A stretch of 64,000 bases of DNA from Kaiparowitsia implicata GSE-PSE-MK54-09C (lineage in GTDB: Bacteria; Cyanobacteriota; Cyanobacteriia; Elainellales; Elainellaceae), in assembly GCA_019359435.1 (NCBI GenBank), contig JAHHHI010000055.1:62001-126000 (forward strand). Direction: 5' to 3'. Shown one piece after another: positions 9,356 to 17,411 of this stretch (positions are counted from its first letter, which is position 1; the number at the start of each line of letters is the position of its first letter). Made by a program: the position numbers and the translations under genes. Under the pieces are notes generated by a model. The model worked only from the letters and a program-made list of their open reading frames with translations. It was not told the DNA's origin and searched no databases.

Positions 9356-9673
9356 TTAGCGACTAGATACCAGGGTTAACACGTCTGCATCATCGTCTTC
9401 ATTTACCCGAAGACTAGGGAACAGAAAATGATTTTCTTCAACGTATTGTGCGCCAAATAGACCCTTTTCTGCCCAAAAATACCGATCGGTCGTGTGCTCA
9501 TTACGCTTAACTAAAAGCAAAGCGGGTGGAGCAATGCCTTCAGACTGAATGAACTTACGGGCAGCCGTTACCGGCTTATCTTCCCCACATTCAATACTGA
9601 ACTGAGGTACCAGCTCTAGAATTCGACGACCTTCTAAACGACGACGGCTCTTGCGCTTGCGTCTCCTTGCCAA
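9356..9673 (-). CDS. DUF3155 family protein (cyanobacteria-specific, unknown function)
   Basis: A 105-aa protein whose very basic start (ARRRKRKSRRRLEGR) and core (GEDKPVTAARKFI, FWAEKGLFGAQY) match the cyanobacterial DUF3155 family. The start codon is TTG at 9671-9673. It is supported by a near-perfect Shine-Dalgarno on the minus strand (ACCTCC on the plus strand, 9681-9686) 7-8 bases away and by the fit of the basic N-terminus to the family. The basic tail suggests nucleic-acid or ribosome contact (inference). It is a single-gene unit with its own promoter and terminator, in an otherwise empty 2.1 kb region. Confidence 0.85.
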   Translation of the reverse strand: MARRRKRKSRRRLEGRRILELVPQFSIECGEDKPVTAARKFIQSEGIAPPALLLVKRNEHTTDRYFWAEKGLFGAQYVEENHFLFPSLRVNEDDDADVLTLVSSR

Positions 9674-9736
9674 CCTACTTACCTCCTCTCAAATGCGCAG
9701 ATGTAACCTCGGCTACAAAACATATAAACCGTAGAC

Positions 9737-9765
9737 AGTATATAGGGTTGATATTAAAAATTCAA
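9737..9765 (-). promoter_or_regulatory. Sigma-70 type promoter of the DUF3155 gene
   Basis: On the minus strand, TTGAAT (9760-9765) and TATACT (9737-9742) are separated by exactly 17 bases, close to the consensus. The predicted start near 9730 would give a leader of about 57 nt carrying the GGAGGT ribosome site. Confidence 0.7.
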
Positions 9766-10562
9766 CATCCTTTAAACTATCGACATGAAGTGTCGATATA
9801 GCGTTTGTAGAGGTTGAGAACTCGGTTCGCAATGCTGAATTGGCATCAACTCTAAAGAGTGTGCCGTTCCAGTTTCCGCAGTGGATTCTAGTGTTTTAAT
9901 ACACAAATGTTTCAATACACAGCGTGAAAACACTAGCCTTTCCGTCAGCTAAGCTGAGTGACCAAGGCAGACGTTACATTTAGCCGTATTCACAACATTG
10001 GTCTGCATCACGCATTACCGCGTACGCATACCGTTGCTGTGAATTCAGTCCATGTAAAGCAGCACTGATAAAACCTGTGGTGCCCTATTGCTGCTTAATT
10101 CCATACATTCAATGCTTTGCAGCCAACCCACGAACTAAGACCCTACAAACTCTTGGCAGCTTTGTGAACACGCAGCTAACTTCTGTTAAGGCTTAATGTG
10201 TGGGCCTTCTACTATCTTATGGGATCATCTGTCAATAGGGCAACCTTTATCTCTGATTCTAAGCGCCCTAGGGGCTGTCATCAATTAGCCTCTGATATCC
10301 CAGAAGTCAACAGTCACAGCCCCTAGCCTAGTTTTTGGGTCGGACGTGGCAACGCTCATAGCATCAGGCGTTTGGTTGGAATTGATGACACGCCCTAGGT
10401 AGGCTGGCAGACTGAGCCTACGTTAATTCAGAGGGTGTATCGCTATCCTGCGTTACGCAGTTGAGAGAAGTCTATAGAATATAGAAAACCTAAAAAAGTG
10501 GCTCAAAAGGGCGTTGATATGCCATGCAGGGTTCTATCGAGTAGTGCTCTTTTAAGTCTTAA
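9766..10562. other. Gene-free interval containing one MITE
   Basis: No ORF with coding character was found in the 0.8 kb between the DUF3155 promoter and the sensor-kinase gene. The only recognisable element is the MITE at 10271-10395. A sequence TATAGAAT about 90 bp before the kinase start may be part of its promoter, but no matching -35 was clear. Confidence 0.6.
10271..10395 (+). mobile_element. MITE family A, copy 1 (125 bp)
   Basis: Terminal inverted repeats GGGGCTGTCATCAATT and, at the right end, AATTGATGACACGCCC. It is flanked by TA on both sides (10269-10270 and 10396-10397), consistent with a TA target duplication. A second internal inverted repeat, GGGGCTGT...ACAGCCCC, spans the left half. 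Non-coding; three further copies are in this window. Confidence 0.88.
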
Positions 10563-12104
10563 TTGGTTTATTTAGGCAAACTCGCGTCACAGGCGCAACC
10601 AACGGTGTTGCTGTTTTCATTGCCTATGCTCATGTCTGCCAGTTCTGAATTTGTTGCGCTCTGTCGGGCTCAGGTGGCGTTGTTGACCCAGGGGTTGGGC
10701 GCGACGCTGAGCATTGTCTATTGCACAGATGAAGCCGGAGAGCAGTCGCAAGGGGATTTAGTGCCTGTGGTGGCGTATCCAGAAGGAGCCGTTGCCTGGG
10801 ACTCAGAGCAGGTGTTTTCGCTGCTGTCTGCAAATTTGCAGGGGTTTTCTCAAGAGTCGCGATCGCTCAACGCAAATGTGTTCCTGACTGGAAGTTCGTT
10901 TCCGGCATTGCCGACTTCGGCGTTGCCCGCGGCGGCGAAAGCTTCAGAAAAACCGACCGAGACTGCTTCAGGCTCCCCAGTAGATTCATCTAATTCATCG
11001 GCAGATCCATCCGCCAATCAATCGGTAGATCAATCGCTGCTTTATGCTCAGCGGGTGCTCCTGCCGATGGTGCATGATGGCGTTATGGTGGGGCTGCTGG
11101 TGACGGCTCGTGCCGATCGCCCGTGGATGGATGGGGAGCGATCGCAAATTGAGCGAATTGCGCGGTCGTTGGCGATCGCCTGTGTGTTGGATCAGCGATC
11201 GCAGTGGGCTGAACACGATCTGCACGAACTCCAACAGTTGCAGGATGATCAACGGGTGCTGTTCGACAATCTGCTGCACCAGTTCCGCAACCCCCTCACA
11301 GCGCTCAAGACCTTTGGCAAGCTGTTGATGAAACGCCTGCCCCAGTCAGATCCCAATGCAGAAGTGGCGAGCGCCATTGTGCGCGAAAGTGAGCATTTGC
11401 AAGATCTGGCAGAGCGATTTGAGCAGGTGGTAGATTCGCGAACAGCGCCCCGACTTTTGCAAGCCAGCGACGAGGCGGATATCCACACTCCAGGATTGTT
11501 GCCGCCCGCCTTATCGGTGCCGCTGCTGCCCAGCGCTAATTCTCTCGCCCCTACGCCGCTGACAGTGCAGTGGTGCTATTTAGATGAGGCGATCGCCCCG
11601 TTGCTAGAGTCTGCTCGGGCGATCGCCCACGATCGATCCTTAAACTTCAACGTAGAGTTAGTGCCCGAGTTGCCGCCTGTGTGGGCAGACCCAGTGGCCC
11701 TACGCGAGGTGCTCAATAACCTGCTCGATAATGCTCTGAAGTATACGCCCGCGTCTGGAACTGTGATGCTGAGGAGTGGGCTACACCGTAGCGTGTTCTC
11801 AGAACAGCGTCAGCACAGTATGGAGCAGCAGGGCATTGCGGTCATTGATGACGGGCCGGGGATTCCCCTAGCTGATGCAGCCCGACTGTTTGAACGCAAC
11901 TTTCGGGGCATTCAGGCTGAGTCTGAGATTCCGGGAACGGGGCTAGGGCTGGCGATCGCCCGTCAGCTAGTGACGCAGATGGAGGGTGGCATCCAAATGT
12001 TTAGCCCAGCCCACACCAGCGGCTTAGTCAAAGAATCAGTCAAAGAAACAGGCGCAGCCCCCGGGACTGCCTTTGTACTATGGCTGAAGCAGGCTGCTGA
12101 TTGA
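10563..12104 (+). CDS. Orphan GAF sensor histidine kinase, Hik2/CSK-like
   Basis: Cytoplasmic two-component sensor kinase of 513 aa. An N-terminal GAF-like domain (about 25-212) is interrupted by a Ser/Ala/Pro-rich insertion (about 110-158). The HisKA helix carries the phospho-acceptor His239 in LLHQFRNPLTALKTFGKLL. The HATPase domain shows LNNLLDNALKY, IDDGPGIP and GTGLGLAIA. The His-box wording resembles Hik2, the redox-linked kinase related to the plastid CSK; that link is inference. It starts with TTG at 10563; an ATG at residue 22 (10626) is an alternative. No transmembrane segment and no response regulator nearby. Confidence 0.85.
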   Translation: MVYLGKLASQAQPTVLLFSLPMLMSASSEFVALCRAQVALLTQGLGATLSIVYCTDEAGEQSQGDLVPVVAYPEGAVAWDSEQVFSLLSANLQGFSQESRSLNANVFLTGSSFPALPTSALPAAAKASEKPTETASGSPVDSSNSSADPSANQSVDQSLLYAQRVLLPMVHDGVMVGLLVTARADRPWMDGERSQIERIARSLAIACVLDQRSQWAEHDLHELQQLQDDQRVLFDNLLHQFRNPLTALKTFGKLLMKRLPQSDPNAEVASAIVRESEHLQDLAERFEQVVDSRTAPRLLQASDEADIHTPGLLPPALSVPLLPSANSLAPTPLTVQWCYLDEAIAPLLESARAIAHDRSLNFNVELVPELPPVWADPVALREVLNNLLDNALKYTPASGTVMLRSGLHRSVFSEQRQHSMEQQGIAVIDDGPGIPLADAARLFERNFRGIQAESEIPGTGLGLAIARQLVTQMEGGIQMFSPAHTSGLVKESVKETGAAPGTAFVLWLKQAAD

Positions 12105-12202
12105 GCCAAGCCACAGTGCACAAACAATTCACAAATGGAACTCTAATTGATGGGGATTGATGAGGGATTGTGGCGTTGCTACATGACGGCGTGAATCTGA
12201 GT

Positions 12203-12250
12203 AACCTGAGTTCAGGGCAAGCTCAGACCCTCTTAACCCGAACTGACGTT
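12203..12250. repeat. Family B inverted repeat, short copy B
   Basis: AACCTGAGTTCAGGG at the left end and CCCGAACTGACGTT at the right end are imperfect inverted copies of the AACGTCAGTTCGGGATAAG core. It lies about 100 bp after the sensor-kinase stop. Nearly identical to the second unit at 36070-36117. Confidence 0.7.
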
Positions 12251-12408
12251 GAGTACAGACACACAACCGTGCGCCCCTGCACGAAACATTAAGGCTTAAA
12301 TTCATCCCTATATTGGCAATGCCTGTGGGATTTTCTCTGTCAAAAATCTGCTTAATGCGGAAACTGGGTTAATCGACTAGGCTAAAGGGCGGTTCTGAAG
12401 GGCGATCG

Positions 12409-12960
12409 CTACTTCAACTGTTCCAACCCTGAGAGATCAAACTGCTGCAGCCATTCTCGTCGGTTTTGTGCAGTAAAGCTAGAGTCTTTGGACGCCACTT
12501 TAACTTGGTAGCGATCGCCCACCAAGAGCCCAGTTTGGTTATTGCCAATATCCGCAACGGGATAGCCTGACAGTTCTTCGCTGCTGTTTTGGTAGCGGGT
12601 GGTGGCGTCGGGTGTACTTACCGTGTCATTAATCGAGAGCATTGCCAGTTCCCTGCCGCCTTGCTCTAGCTTGGCCGCCGAAAAGCCAGTCTTTTCTTGC
12701 ACATAAACGACGCTATAGCCCTGCCCACCGTCGGGAAAAAATGGATTAAACGCGCTCCCGCGTTGCGCCTCATCCGACACCGCCGACGCGCCCCGCTGGC
12801 TGGTGTCTTCTTGCACTTGGTCATAGGAAGACGGGTCAGTCTCGCCGCATCCTGCCGATGTCACTAGCAGCAACGCCAGCGCGACCCCAGGCACCACTCG
12901 CCGCCAGCGAACCCCCGTCATCAATCCAATGCGTTGTGTCATCTGTTTCGGGTTCCCCAT
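12409..12960 (-). CDS. Putative lipoprotein, paralogue of the lipoprotein at 34193
   Basis: A 183-aa protein with a basic N-terminus, a hydrophobic stretch (VALALLLVTSA) and a lipobox-like TSAGC at about residues 34-38, so probably lipid-anchored. The mature part has no domain I recognise. It aligns along its full length with the 34193 protein, sharing SSxYxQxQ(D/E), the FFPD motif, AMLSINDT, GYPV/GYPS, LVGDRYQVKV and WLQ(Q/R)FDL(S/N)GL. The repeated LVGDRYQVKV points to a conserved fold under selection. It is transcribed alone and oppositely to the sensor kinase. Function unknown; periplasmic or thylakoid-lumenal location inferred. Confidence 0.78.
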   Translation of the reverse strand: MGNPKQMTQRIGLMTGVRWRRVVPGVALALLLVTSAGCGETDPSSYDQVQEDTSQRGASAVSDEAQRGSAFNPFFPDGGQGYSVVYVQEKTGFSAAKLEQGGRELAMLSINDTVSTPDATTRYQNSSEELSGYPVADIGNNQTGLLVGDRYQVKVASKDSSFTAQNRREWLQQFDLSGLEQLK

Positions 12961-13145
12961 CCAATCAACCTCGTCATCTAAAGAACGATACCGTTGCTCC
13001 GTCTTGGCTCTATCGGCAATGATTCGGGAGCCAACACCCGAGTCATCGCTCTTGCTGAATGCTCAAGAGAAAAACGAGTGAGAGCTTTCAGCATACTCCT
13101 CAATCCTATGGAGTTAATACGGCTGCAGTCCTTATGCCATTATTC

Positions 13146-15434
13146 TTATTCTCGCTGTGCCCACATCTGCTCAAAGGCATGCTCCATATCGCGGGTAAAG
13201 GCTTGCCCGTCCCAAAGGGGGGCGGTTTGGCGCGATCGCAGCAAGGCCCAGTGAATCTGCTGCCGCAGTGCCGCATCTTGCCCCAGACGAATGCCCCAGG
13301 CGACATACTCCGCATCGGTGTGGGCAATGCCTTCGGTAATTCCGGCATTTCGCAACATGCCGTAGCTATTGCGGCTGGCAAACTGTTGGCCCACTCGCGT
13401 CACCAGCGGAACGCCCATCCACAGCGTTTCTAGCGTGGTGGTGGCGCCGTTATAGGGAAATGTGTCGAGCACGACATCAGCAATGCCCAGGTTGGCGCGA
13501 TGCTCAAACTCTGATTGAGTTAAGGGTAAGAACCGCAGGCGATCGCCCGCCACGCCTTCCTCTTCTGCAATCTGTTCAAATTGCTGTTTTACCGCCTCAG
13601 CATCCCCCAACCCTTTAATTAGAAAATAGCTGCCGGGCACCCCTTTAATGATCTGCATTTGCAGCCGAATGGTGGCGGGGTGTCGCTTAAACGACACTTG
13701 AGAGCTAAAGAAAATCACCGCATCTGCTGGAATGCCCAACTGATAGCGGCGCAGCGTGGGCACCCCTACCTCAAAACCATCCACGGCGATATAAGTGCGC
13801 GGCAGCCGCCAAAGTTTTTCGGCATAGTACTCGTCAGCCTCCTCGGGCACCACATAGGAATCTGCCACGAAATAATCAATGGCCGGGAGACCGCTTGCAT
13901 CTAACCCCAGCCAAGTGACTTGAACTGGGGCTGGCTTTAGCGCAAACACGCTGCAACACAAATCGCTGGTGAGGCTGTCTAAATCCAGCAGAATATCGAT
14001 TTCATCTTCTTGAATGTGTTTGGCAACCCCGAGCTGATCACCATCAAAGCAGCAGGCGCGCGTTGCTCGGTTGGCAAACCACTCTTGCCCAAAGGGGTCA
14101 ATTCTACGCTGTTGGTTGAAATAGGCATAGACTTCAAACCGACTGCGATCGTAGTGCTTGAACAGCCAGCGACTGAGCCACCCCACCGAATGCAGCCGCA
14201 TCGACCGAGACAGCACCCCGATGCGCAACTTGGGGCGATCGCTCCGAACCAGGGGTTTTTGAGGATAGGGCTGATAGTCGGGATGATGCTTGGCAACGTG
14301 GGCCTGGGCACTGGCTTGATAAAACGCGGAGACGCGGTTTTGCAGAGCGCGGGTATCTCGGGGGCGATCGCGCAAATAGGGCCAATAGAACCCCGACGTA
14401 CACATTACTTCTGCGCCCAACGGTCGGTCTGGATCAATGGAATACTCTTGGAGCAATTGTTCTGTCAAGGCTTTATTGTGTTCTGCCAAGCGAGTCGCTT
14501 CCTCCCAACGCCCGCCTGCTAGCATTAATCCCCGCATTAGGACGCTACTCCCGGTTAGTTTCTCCACTAGCGACGAACTGCGGGATATATGCTGCTGAGC
14601 AATTTCGATGCCCTGGTCGTAGCGCTCCTGATCTTGATAGAGCCCCGCTAACTGGAGCATCATGGGGAGATCATCCTGGTTGAAGGGATGGCACATTTCG
14701 GCATAGCGAAGCGAGAGAGCATGGTTTGCCAACACCAGCTTGAGATCTGCAATATGGTCTTTTAGCCAGTGCAGCCAGCGCTTGCGATCGCCCACCTGAG
14801 ACAGCGCAGCTTCCATAAACGGCACCAGCACCCAGGATTCTGGTGCATGGGTCAACACCGTATGCATAGTGCGATCCAGCAGATCCAGATCCAGCCCACC
14901 GTCATCGCTTAAGGCAGGATTGGCCTCTGGCGAGAGCGCCTCAACCAGCCCCCAACGCTCAAACTCATCGGGGTCAAACTGTTTCAACTCCAACGAGAGC
15001 CCTAGCAGCGCCAACAGATTGTTGACATTTTCAGGGTCTAGCTCGCGGATGTATTGTCGCGCCACCCAGGCCAGTGTCCCTTGCTCATCATTGGCCAGTT
15101 GCGTCGCGGCAGCAGCCAACACCGCCTGCAATTCTTCAGTCCAGCGAGCCACATCCGATTCGTCGCCTTCGGCCATGGCCAGCGTCCAGGTGAGCTGCGC
15201 AGCCTCTTCTTGCCCCTCTAGCAAGTAGGCCAGCCCAAGCTGCCAGCGCGCTTGCATGTCTGTTGGGGCGGCGTCTGTCCAGGTTTCGCAGAGGGCGATC
15301 GCCGACCCAAACTGGCCCTGAGCCATGCACTCAGCCACCTGTTCCGCCATAGATCGCGATTGCAGCTCCGATGCGGGTGAGGCTAGGCGACTCGTTGGGC
15401 TATCCCCAGAGTGCAAAGAATGTTTATCTGTCAT
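13146..15434 (-). CDS. TPR / SPINDLY-type O-GlcNAc transferase family glycosyltransferase (GT41)
   Basis: A 762-aa protein with an N-terminal helical TPR-like half (about 30-330) and a C-terminal GT41 catalytic domain (about 390-762). Family signatures in the catalytic part are an early histidine in SRSMRLHSVGWLS, KPAPVQVTWLG, FFSSQVSFKRHP and the sugar-nucleotide site DVVLDTFPYNGATTT followed by LETLWMGVPLV. Such enzymes attach a sugar, often GlcNAc, to Ser or Thr of proteins. The type IV pilin gene lies 391 bp upstream on the same strand, making the pilin a candidate substrate (inference). The pilin has its own terminator, so the genes are probably not one transcript. Confidence 0.88.
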   Translation of the reverse strand: MTDKHSLHSGDSPTSRLASPASELQSRSMAEQVAECMAQGQFGSAIALCETWTDAAPTDMQARWQLGLAYLLEGQEEAAQLTWTLAMAEGDESDVARWTEELQAVLAAAATQLANDEQGTLAWVARQYIRELDPENVNNLLALLGLSLELKQFDPDEFERWGLVEALSPEANPALSDDGGLDLDLLDRTMHTVLTHAPESWVLVPFMEAALSQVGDRKRWLHWLKDHIADLKLVLANHALSLRYAEMCHPFNQDDLPMMLQLAGLYQDQERYDQGIEIAQQHISRSSSLVEKLTGSSVLMRGLMLAGGRWEEATRLAEHNKALTEQLLQEYSIDPDRPLGAEVMCTSGFYWPYLRDRPRDTRALQNRVSAFYQASAQAHVAKHHPDYQPYPQKPLVRSDRPKLRIGVLSRSMRLHSVGWLSRWLFKHYDRSRFEVYAYFNQQRRIDPFGQEWFANRATRACCFDGDQLGVAKHIQEDEIDILLDLDSLTSDLCCSVFALKPAPVQVTWLGLDASGLPAIDYFVADSYVVPEEADEYYAEKLWRLPRTYIAVDGFEVGVPTLRRYQLGIPADAVIFFSSQVSFKRHPATIRLQMQIIKGVPGSYFLIKGLGDAEAVKQQFEQIAEEEGVAGDRLRFLPLTQSEFEHRANLGIADVVLDTFPYNGATTTLETLWMGVPLVTRVGQQFASRNSYGMLRNAGITEGIAHTDAEYVAWGIRLGQDAALRQQIHWALLRSRQTAPLWDGQAFTRDMEHAFEQMWAQRE

Positions 15435-15664
15435 CGCCCACTCACCCCTAATGCTTAACTAAATCCCTATTGTGCCGGAAGCACTGACTCTATTAATCCC
15501 GTTTCTCTGACGGAATGCTTCGCGAACGGGACGCCGCTATCGTGTCGATCGCCTATTCCCCCAGATGCCCAGCGGTATTGCAGAGGATAGAGATAACACC
15601 AATGTCTCTAAGCTTCAGCGACACATCATACTGGCTTCGGCTTCGCTCAGCCAGCGCCCCCTGA

Positions 15665-15706
15665 AGGGCGTCGTTTCCTTCGATTTCGCTCAGGGGACGA
15701 CGCCCT
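15665..15706. repeat. Inverted repeat between pilin and GT41 genes
   Basis: AGGGCGTCGT and ACGACGCCCT form a 10-bp perfect stem around a 22-base spacer. Nearby are repeated phrases of the type TTCGGCTTCGCTCAG and TTCGATTTCGCTCAGG, seen as dispersed repeats in many cyanobacteria. No U-tract, so termination is not implied. Confidence 0.6.
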
Positions 15707-15732
15707 GCTGCAGAGAAGCGCAATCAGGCCCT

Positions 15733-15778
15733 AAAAAAAGCTTGAAGTTGTGTGCGCCTAGCGTCCACAACTTCAAGC
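15733..15778 (-). terminator. Rho-independent terminator of the pilin gene
   Basis: On the minus strand GCTTGAAGTTGTG (15766-15778 complement) pairs with CACAACTTCAAGC (15740-15752 complement), then seven T (15733-15739). It sits 48 bp after the pilin stop codon and is a textbook strong terminator. Confidence 0.93.
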
Positions 15779-15825
15779 CTGTTAATCTATCCCAACGTTA
15801 TGAGATGACTATCGAAACACGAACC

Positions 15826-16317
15826 CTACGGGCAAGCCGTGATACCCGTTACTGCAGGTGCTGCACCCACTGTTCCTTCACAAACGATGGCCAATGTGGT
15901 TGCATCTTGGTTGACGGTGGTGTCAACCCAAGTCCGACCAGAGAACCCTTTCAGCACCGCATTCACAGGCGTGGCCTTTGCGGTTGCTTCGGCGTTGGCG
16001 CCTGATGTGGCGTTGGGGATGTTGTAGCTGTAGTTGTCGGTATTACGAATACCCAATTCTAGGTTGGTCAGCTTGGGAGCAAACTGGTTATTCTCTAGGA
16101 AGTAAGCTTGCTGAGCCCGGTTCATGGTACCGACGTAGGTGGCGGCTTCAGCTTGACGAGCTTTGTTGGCTTGGTTCAAGAAGGAAGGCAGAGCGATGGC
16201 AGCCAGAATACCGATGATGATGATCACCACCAGCAGTTCGATCAGGGTGAAACCTTCATTGCCTTTTTTCTTCTGGGCCAGGTGCATCAAGAACTTAGCT
16301 TTTAGATCAGTTTTCAT
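15826..16317 (-). CDS. Type IV pilin / prepilin-like protein
   Basis: A 163-aa prepilin. A positively charged leader ends at Gly22, followed by FTLIELLVVIIIIGILAAIA, with Phe23 and Glu27 (the conserved Glu5 of mature pilins). This is the class III signal cut by PilD prepilin peptidase. The C-terminal part has a Cys pair (VCEGT and TACP) that could form the D-loop disulphide. Mature length of about 141 aa suits a major pilin or a general pilin-like subunit. Own terminator 48 bp downstream. Two glycosyltransferase genes, GT41 downstream and GT39 about 1.1 kb upstream, make glycosylation plausible. Commonly named pilA in cyanobacteria, but the exact paralogue is not certain. Confidence 0.92.
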   Translation of the reverse strand: MKTDLKAKFLMHLAQKKKGNEGFTLIELLVVIIIIGILAAIALPSFLNQANKARQAEAATYVGTMNRAQQAYFLENNQFAPKLTNLELGIRNTDNYSYNIPNATSGANAEATAKATPVNAVLKGFSGRTWVDTTVNQDATTLAIVCEGTVGAAPAVTGITACP

Positions 16318-16613
16318 GTGGGTGAGTCTCCTTGAGTTGCGGGGAAAAATGTTGGATTGCTAACTCCTGGGAATAACGTGCCCTCTTTTTTGCAGTTTCA
16401 TATCATCCTGATTCAAAAAATCTAGAAATTTTTTCCGGATGTTCATTTGCAAGGGTTTGGGCGATCGCCCTGCCGTCACTCAGCGATGAGTGATCGCGAA
16501 ACATTGCAAAACATATCCTGGTCGAGTGTTGGGCAACTGCGGGGGGAACCCTTGAGGTCATCGACCGCTAGTTCTGCTAACGGCAAGGGTTCTGGCACGA
16601 GCGTAGGAGTGGA

Positions 16614-17411
16614 GTGGTGGGTTTTATCATTGCAGGGATTGTGTTTGGGTTGGCGAGCCTAGGGCTGGCGGTGGCAAAGCAGCAGCAGCAGCAGCGGGCC
16701 TTGTCGCTAAAGGCGGCTCGGGCTGTGACGGTGACAGACCTGACGACCATGGCCCAGGCGATCGCCCAAGAAATTGGCGGTGGCAGTTGGCGCGAGTATG
16801 TGAAGCTGTCGGGCGAGGTGGTGTGCGATCGCCCCTTAATTTCTGAACTGAAGCAAGCGCCCTGTGTGTTTTACCGCATGTCAGTCAAGCGCGAATACGA
16901 AGAAACCGTGACCACAAAGGGCAGCGATGGCAAATCGACTCAGGAGACACGGCGCAGTTCTGAAACCGTGGCTAGCAATGAGCAATCGACGCCCTTTTTG
17001 CTGCGCGATCGCACGGGCACCGTATTGGTCAACCCCAGCGGCGCACAGCTTGATTCCACTAAATTGCTCGACGAGTTTCAACCAGGACAGCCCAAGGGGT
17101 TGATTTCCTATGGTCGATTTTCGCGAGTTCCCAGTCGACTCACAGGCCTCCGCCATACGCTGGGCTATCGCTATACCGAGTCGGTGCTGCCCTTACACAG
17201 CCAAGTCACGGTTGTCGCCACCGTGGCCGATCGCGAACCCGGGTTGGTGTTAGAAAAACCCCTAGAGGGCGATCGCCCCTTCATTATTTCGTTAAAAACC
17301 GACGAAGCCCTGACCAAATCTGCCGAACAAACCGCCCAGCGCATCACCTATGGCATGTGGGTCTGCGGTGCGCTGGGGGTTGGGCTAGTAGTGGTGGGGC
17401 TGCTCCGTTAG
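16614..17411 (+). CDS. GIDE/BAM-domain membrane protein (MUL1-like, no RING)
   Basis: A 265-aa protein with an N-terminal transmembrane helix (about 2-20), a central beta-rich domain and a C-terminal transmembrane helix (about 243-263). The central part (about 55-240) shows VKLSGEVVC, LKQAPCVFYRMSVKREYEE and FLLRDRTGTVLVNPSGA, which match the GIDE (beside-a-membrane) domain of the mitochondrial E3 ligase MUL1. The RING finger is absent, as in prokaryotic members. It starts with GTG at 16614 after a GGAG site. Its TAG overlaps the TAA of the convergent GT39 gene by four bases (17408-17411). Function in bacteria is unknown. Confidence 0.8.
   Translation: MVGFIIAGIVFGLASLGLAVAKQQQQQRALSLKAARAVTVTDLTTMAQAIAQEIGGGSWREYVKLSGEVVCDRPLISELKQAPCVFYRMSVKREYEETVTTKGSDGKSTQETRRSSETVASNEQSTPFLLRDRTGTVLVNPSGAQLDSTKLLDEFQPGQPKGLISYGRFSRVPSRLTGLRHTLGYRYTESVLPLHSQVTVVATVADREPGLVLEKPLEGDRPFIISLKTDEALTKSAEQTAQRITYGMWVCGALGVGLVVVGLLR

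Noticed and set aside
14010..14522. Plus-strand 170-codon ORF
   Set aside because: Antisense to the GT41 catalytic domain, which has clear family motifs.
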